Positions 19,151-21,740 of a DNA stretch of 21,740 bases are shown here, in pieces. Below the pieces are notes generated by a model. That model did no database searches. It was not told the DNA's origin and saw only the letters and a program-made list of their open reading frames with translations. Both the position numbers and the translations under genes were made by a program. Source of the DNA: Chromera velia. Taxonomy: Eukaryota; Sar; Chromeraceae. The DNA is taken from NCBI GenBank assembly GCA_018398765.1, contig JAHBMJ010004971.1:44837-66576 (forward strand). Direction: 5' to 3'. Numbering within the stretch: position 1 is the stretch's first letter; each line of letters opens with the position of its first letter.

Positions 19151-19790
19151 ATTTTAAGATGTTTAATTATAAATGATTTTAAATATACCTACTAGTGATC
19201 CTAGCACTGAACCAGTAAACCTTCGTAAGCTAGCGTCATGCAGACTAGGCGCTAAAACTAATACACAATGCTATTACGCATAACAATTTAATACATCTCA
19301 GTGTCTAACTCAGTGTAACATCTAGCAATACATAAAAAAAAATCTTCTAGCTAGAAAACTTTGAATCCCATAAATGCTAGCATAAATATTCTCATAAATT
19401 ATATACATGCTATGCTATACTATGCTATGCCATATTTACTGGTGGCTAGACTGGTAGCCAGACCACTGTATTTACGCATTTCTAGACGCATTTAGGTAAT
19501 TTAATTATGAGTGTCTTAAATAAGGCTTCTATATACTACAAATAATAACCAATTATAATGAACATGACGTAAACAGATCTAAAAACCGTAACATATGTAG
19601 AAACATATGTTGTATTGTACATCAACAGGAAATATCATATATATGATTATGCCAGGGTGTCTATTCATTATTATTAGAAGGCTACATAAGATTCTAATGA
19701 TGATATGTTTGATAAGAAAAACAGATTAAACAGACCATAGTGACCCAGATTTAATATGCAGATAGTGTTTATTCAGAACCCTTTAAAGTT
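19151..19790. other. AT-rich island, no gene
   Basis: No open frame over 60 codons exists. The sequence is AT-rich with many CTAG/GCTAG steps and CTATGCTATA-type pentamer repeats near 19410-19430. It is similar in character to the islands flanking the retrotransposon, but I could not align them. Confidence 0.55.
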
Positions 19791-20165
19791 GTCAGTGCCA
19801 GTGGTCAGCTTCTAGCACTTCCCTCAGTCAGGCTCAGTGCCGCCATCTATTTGCTCCGGCCGTGGAATGAAAATTCTCAACAAAGTTACCAAAATCTGCC
19901 TGTGACTGAGGCTGACAGCAAAAAAGGTGCGGAAGTCAGCCCCTTCAACGAACTGCGCTTGACGAAAACTGCATATTGAAGACCTATGGGTGCCCAAGGT
20001 CCCTCGCGCCTACCACTACCAAAACTTGCCGAGGCATGCCCATCGAAATCTTCCCGGCTCGAACCTCAGCCACTGAAGCAGCCAGTCACGCTGCCAGACC
20101 CAAAGACCACGGCTGACTCATGAAGAGCCCACTCCGTACCACTCGGCACCCCAGGGTCCCCAGCA
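19791..20165. other. Unassigned mixed-composition segment with a hairpin
   Basis: Composition returns to balanced, yet no open frame over 60 codons is present. CCTCAGTCA (19822-19830) is complementary to TGACTGAGG (19903-19911), giving a possible 9-bp stem with a 72-base loop. I cannot assign a function and see no known RNA family. Confidence 0.4.
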
Positions 20166-20170
20166 TGCGT

Positions 20171-20306
20171 CGACACACACAGACACACACAGATACACAC
20201 TCACTCTGACTCTCACTCTTTCTCTCTCTTTTCACACACACACACACTCTCTCTCTCTGTCTCTCTCTCTCTCACACACACACGCAGAGACGTACATACG
20301 TACGTA

Positions 20307-20345
<39 letters not shown>

Positions 20346-20378
20346 GCACGCACATACACACACTTACACACACTTACA

Positions 20379-20421
<43 letters not shown>

Positions 20422-20488
20422 GCACGCACGCACGCACGCACGCACACACGCACGCACGCACACACGCACTTGCACACACTTACACACA
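20171..20488 (+). repeat. Compound CA/CT/CGCA/CGTA microsatellite
   Basis: Alternating blocks of (CA)n, (CT)n, (ACGC)n and (CGTA)n are followed by a G run at 20489-20498. Much of it is alternating purine-pyrimidine. Confidence 0.95.
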
Positions 20489-20498
20489 GGGGGGGGGG

Positions 20499-20682
20499 AG
20501 GCAGAGCCTAGAAAGAAAAAGGGTCAAGCAAGCATGAATTCATCCAGGAGATGACAAACAAAAAGCAACGCCTGCACTCTCTCTGCATGCCCCCCTCGAT
20601 CGATCAGTATTTCTTTCTCCAGATGTTCCCAGACCCTCTGCCAACCCACGCACGAACTAACTCTGCCGATCACGCAAATTAG
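20499..20682. other. Short non-repetitive spacer, no gene
   Basis: No open frame or motif was recognised between two low-complexity blocks. Confidence 0.5.
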
Positions 20683-20708
20683 CCCCCCCCCCCCCNCCCC
20701 CCCCCCCC
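20683..20708. repeat. C homopolymer with an unresolved base
   Basis: A run of C interrupted only by N at 20696. The true length is uncertain. Confidence 0.9.
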
Positions 20709-20730
20709 TCCTGGGACTAAGACTTCACTG

Positions 20731-21030
20731 GAAGAAGAAACGAGTCTTTTCTGAGAAGAGAAGGAACGAAGAAAAGCAGAAAAGAAGCAAAAAAGGGAGG
20801 TAAGAAGAAAGGAAGGAAACAAGGAAAAAAGGACAAAAAGGGGGAAATATTTCAAGAGAGACACGCAGAAAAGTCAAAAGAAAAAAAAAAAAAGAGAAAA
20901 CAGAAAGAGAGCCAAAGACACGCACAGCAACGCTACCATCTGAGAAGGAGAAAACCGGCAAGGAAGGAAGGACGAAAGGGAAGTAGAACGCAGCAGAAAA
21001 AGGAAACAAGAAAGCAACAACAGAAATGAA
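20731..21030. other. Purine-rich non-coding stretch
   Basis: The plus strand is nearly all A and G with scattered C. Minus-strand open frames here read as Phe/Leu/Cys/Val-rich low-complexity peptides and are judged artefacts. The minus strand would suit a pyrimidine-rich intron. Confidence 0.5.
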
Positions 21031-21190
21031 GAGAAAACAGCTCCACAGACACGCACGCAGCCAACCAAAAAAAGAAGAGAAAACAGCTACACAGACACGC
21101 AAGCAGCCAACCAAAAAAAAAAAAGAGAAAACAGCTACACAGACACGCAAGCAGCCAGAAAAAAAAAAGAGAGAGAAAAACAGCTAGGTA
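21031..21190 (+). repeat. 46-48-bp tandem repeat, three full copies and one partial
   Basis: GAGAAAACAG starts units at 21031, 21077 and 21125, with a variant at about 21173. Each full unit continues with CTACACAGACACGCA, GCAGCCA and a poly-A stretch. Differences are mostly in poly-A length plus single changes such as CTCC/CTAC. Confidence 0.85.
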
Positions 21191-21244
21191 CACAGACACA
21201 GACAAACAAAACCAGGCAACCACCAAGAAAAAATATCGACCCAC

Positions 21245-21368
21245 CTGCAGATGACACCATCCACGCAGACCCATGCAGAGTTCGCCCAGGTGGACGCTAG
21301 CTGTCCTTTGCCTCTGCATGGCATCCTCCAGCCGGAAGGCAGACAGAGAGGTGCCTGCCCTCTTAGAA
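21245..21368 (-). CDS. Possible exon of a minus-strand gene (weak)
   Basis: Read on the minus strand, a pyrimidine-bearing stretch ending TGTGTCAACAG precedes 124 open bases that close with CTGCAG followed by GTGGGT. That is the same donor hexamer as in the 16.2-kb gene, and it runs into a long pyrimidine-rich stretch. The frame would read KRAGTSLSAFRLEDAMQRQR and onward, with a helix-like pattern. No homology is recognised, and neither the preceding nor the following exon was found. The overlapping plus-strand frame 21273-21548 is an equal rival, so confidence is low. Confidence 0.22.
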
Positions 21369-21728
21369 CTGTTGACACATGCAGAGAGAGTGCACATACA
21401 GAGACGTTCTCTTCTGGGTCTGCTTGCACAGAGCCCTGCAGAGTCCCTTCCTTCCATTGTCTCTCATCCAGACAGGCAGGCGGATGAGTGGAGGAACAGA
21501 AAGAGAAAACACGCAGGGCGACCCGGAGGAAAAAGAAAAAATGCCTGAGACCATGTGTTCTTGTGCTCTTACGTTGAGGCACCGTGATGAAGGGGGAAAA
21601 AACAAGAAGAATGGAAGAGATGGAGAGCAACGTCACGAGAGAATCAGGAGGTCTCGCGCTTTCGACAGGGAGACCCGAGACGAGGGAACAATCGCGTTCT
21701 CTCCTCCTTCCACTCTGTCTCTCAATTT

Positions 21729-21740
21729 CCCCCCCCCCCC
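21729..21740. repeat. Terminal C homopolymer
   Basis: The window ends in 12 C residues, mirroring the G run at its start. Confidence 0.9.

Noticed and set aside
19791..20000. Possible H/ACA-type small RNA (stem and ACAGCA)
   Set aside because: Only one 9-bp stem is visible, and the box elements are too degenerate to support a call.

Overview
This window is eukaryotic nuclear DNA. Nothing in it looks bacterial. It has GT-AG introns with pyrimidine-rich interiors, long dinucleotide microsatellites, a vertebrate- and plant-like layout of an ER UDP-glycosyltransferase, and a decayed LTR retrotransposon with target-site duplications. The mix of roughly balanced base composition, AT-rich islands, frequent GCATGC palindromes and an intron-poor gene fits a protist alga. 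A chromerid alveolate such as Chromera velia is my best guess, but that is inference. The window begins in a G homopolymer and ends in a C homopolymer, so it may be a whole contig broken at homopolymers.

Layout. Positions 1-5251 hold no gene I can support: low-complexity purine-rich DNA, a GAGT array (961-1340), several short diverged repeats, and a CT tract joined to a TG tract (3751-4157), each built from a larger repeat unit. Positions 5252-7081 hold an uninterrupted gene for a membrane-anchored family-1 UDP-glycosyltransferase with a C-terminal KKTK ER-retrieval signal. Positions 7082-8340 are its 3' flank passing into an AT-rich island.

Positions 8341-15168 are a complete but dead Ty3/gypsy-type LTR retrotransposon: two 443-bp LTRs, an ATCTG duplication on both sides, primer-binding site, polypurine tract, and one Gag-Pol reading path (Gag, zinc knuckle, protease, RT, RNase H, integrase, chromodomain-like tail). 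It is broken by about 20 in-frame stops but only one clear frameshift. Positions 15174-16175 are AT-rich flank, a small GC-rich island and a TATA-like promoter. Positions 16176-18788 hold a three-exon gene for a 345-aa, highly charged, RD/RE-rich protein I do not recognise. Positions 18789-21740 are AT-rich and then repeat-rich DNA, with one weak candidate minus-strand exon near 21.3 kb.

The most interesting signal is how the retrotransposon died. By hand alignment its two LTRs differ at 30 of 443 positions, and all 30 are transitions, with no transversion and no indel. About half fall at CpA/TpG and nearly a third at CpG. Every in-frame stop in the element can be explained as C to T in a CAA, CAG or CGA codon, and key residues of the protease and integrase zinc finger look lost by transitions too. 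This resembles fungal repeat-induced point mutation, or dense cytosine methylation followed by deamination.
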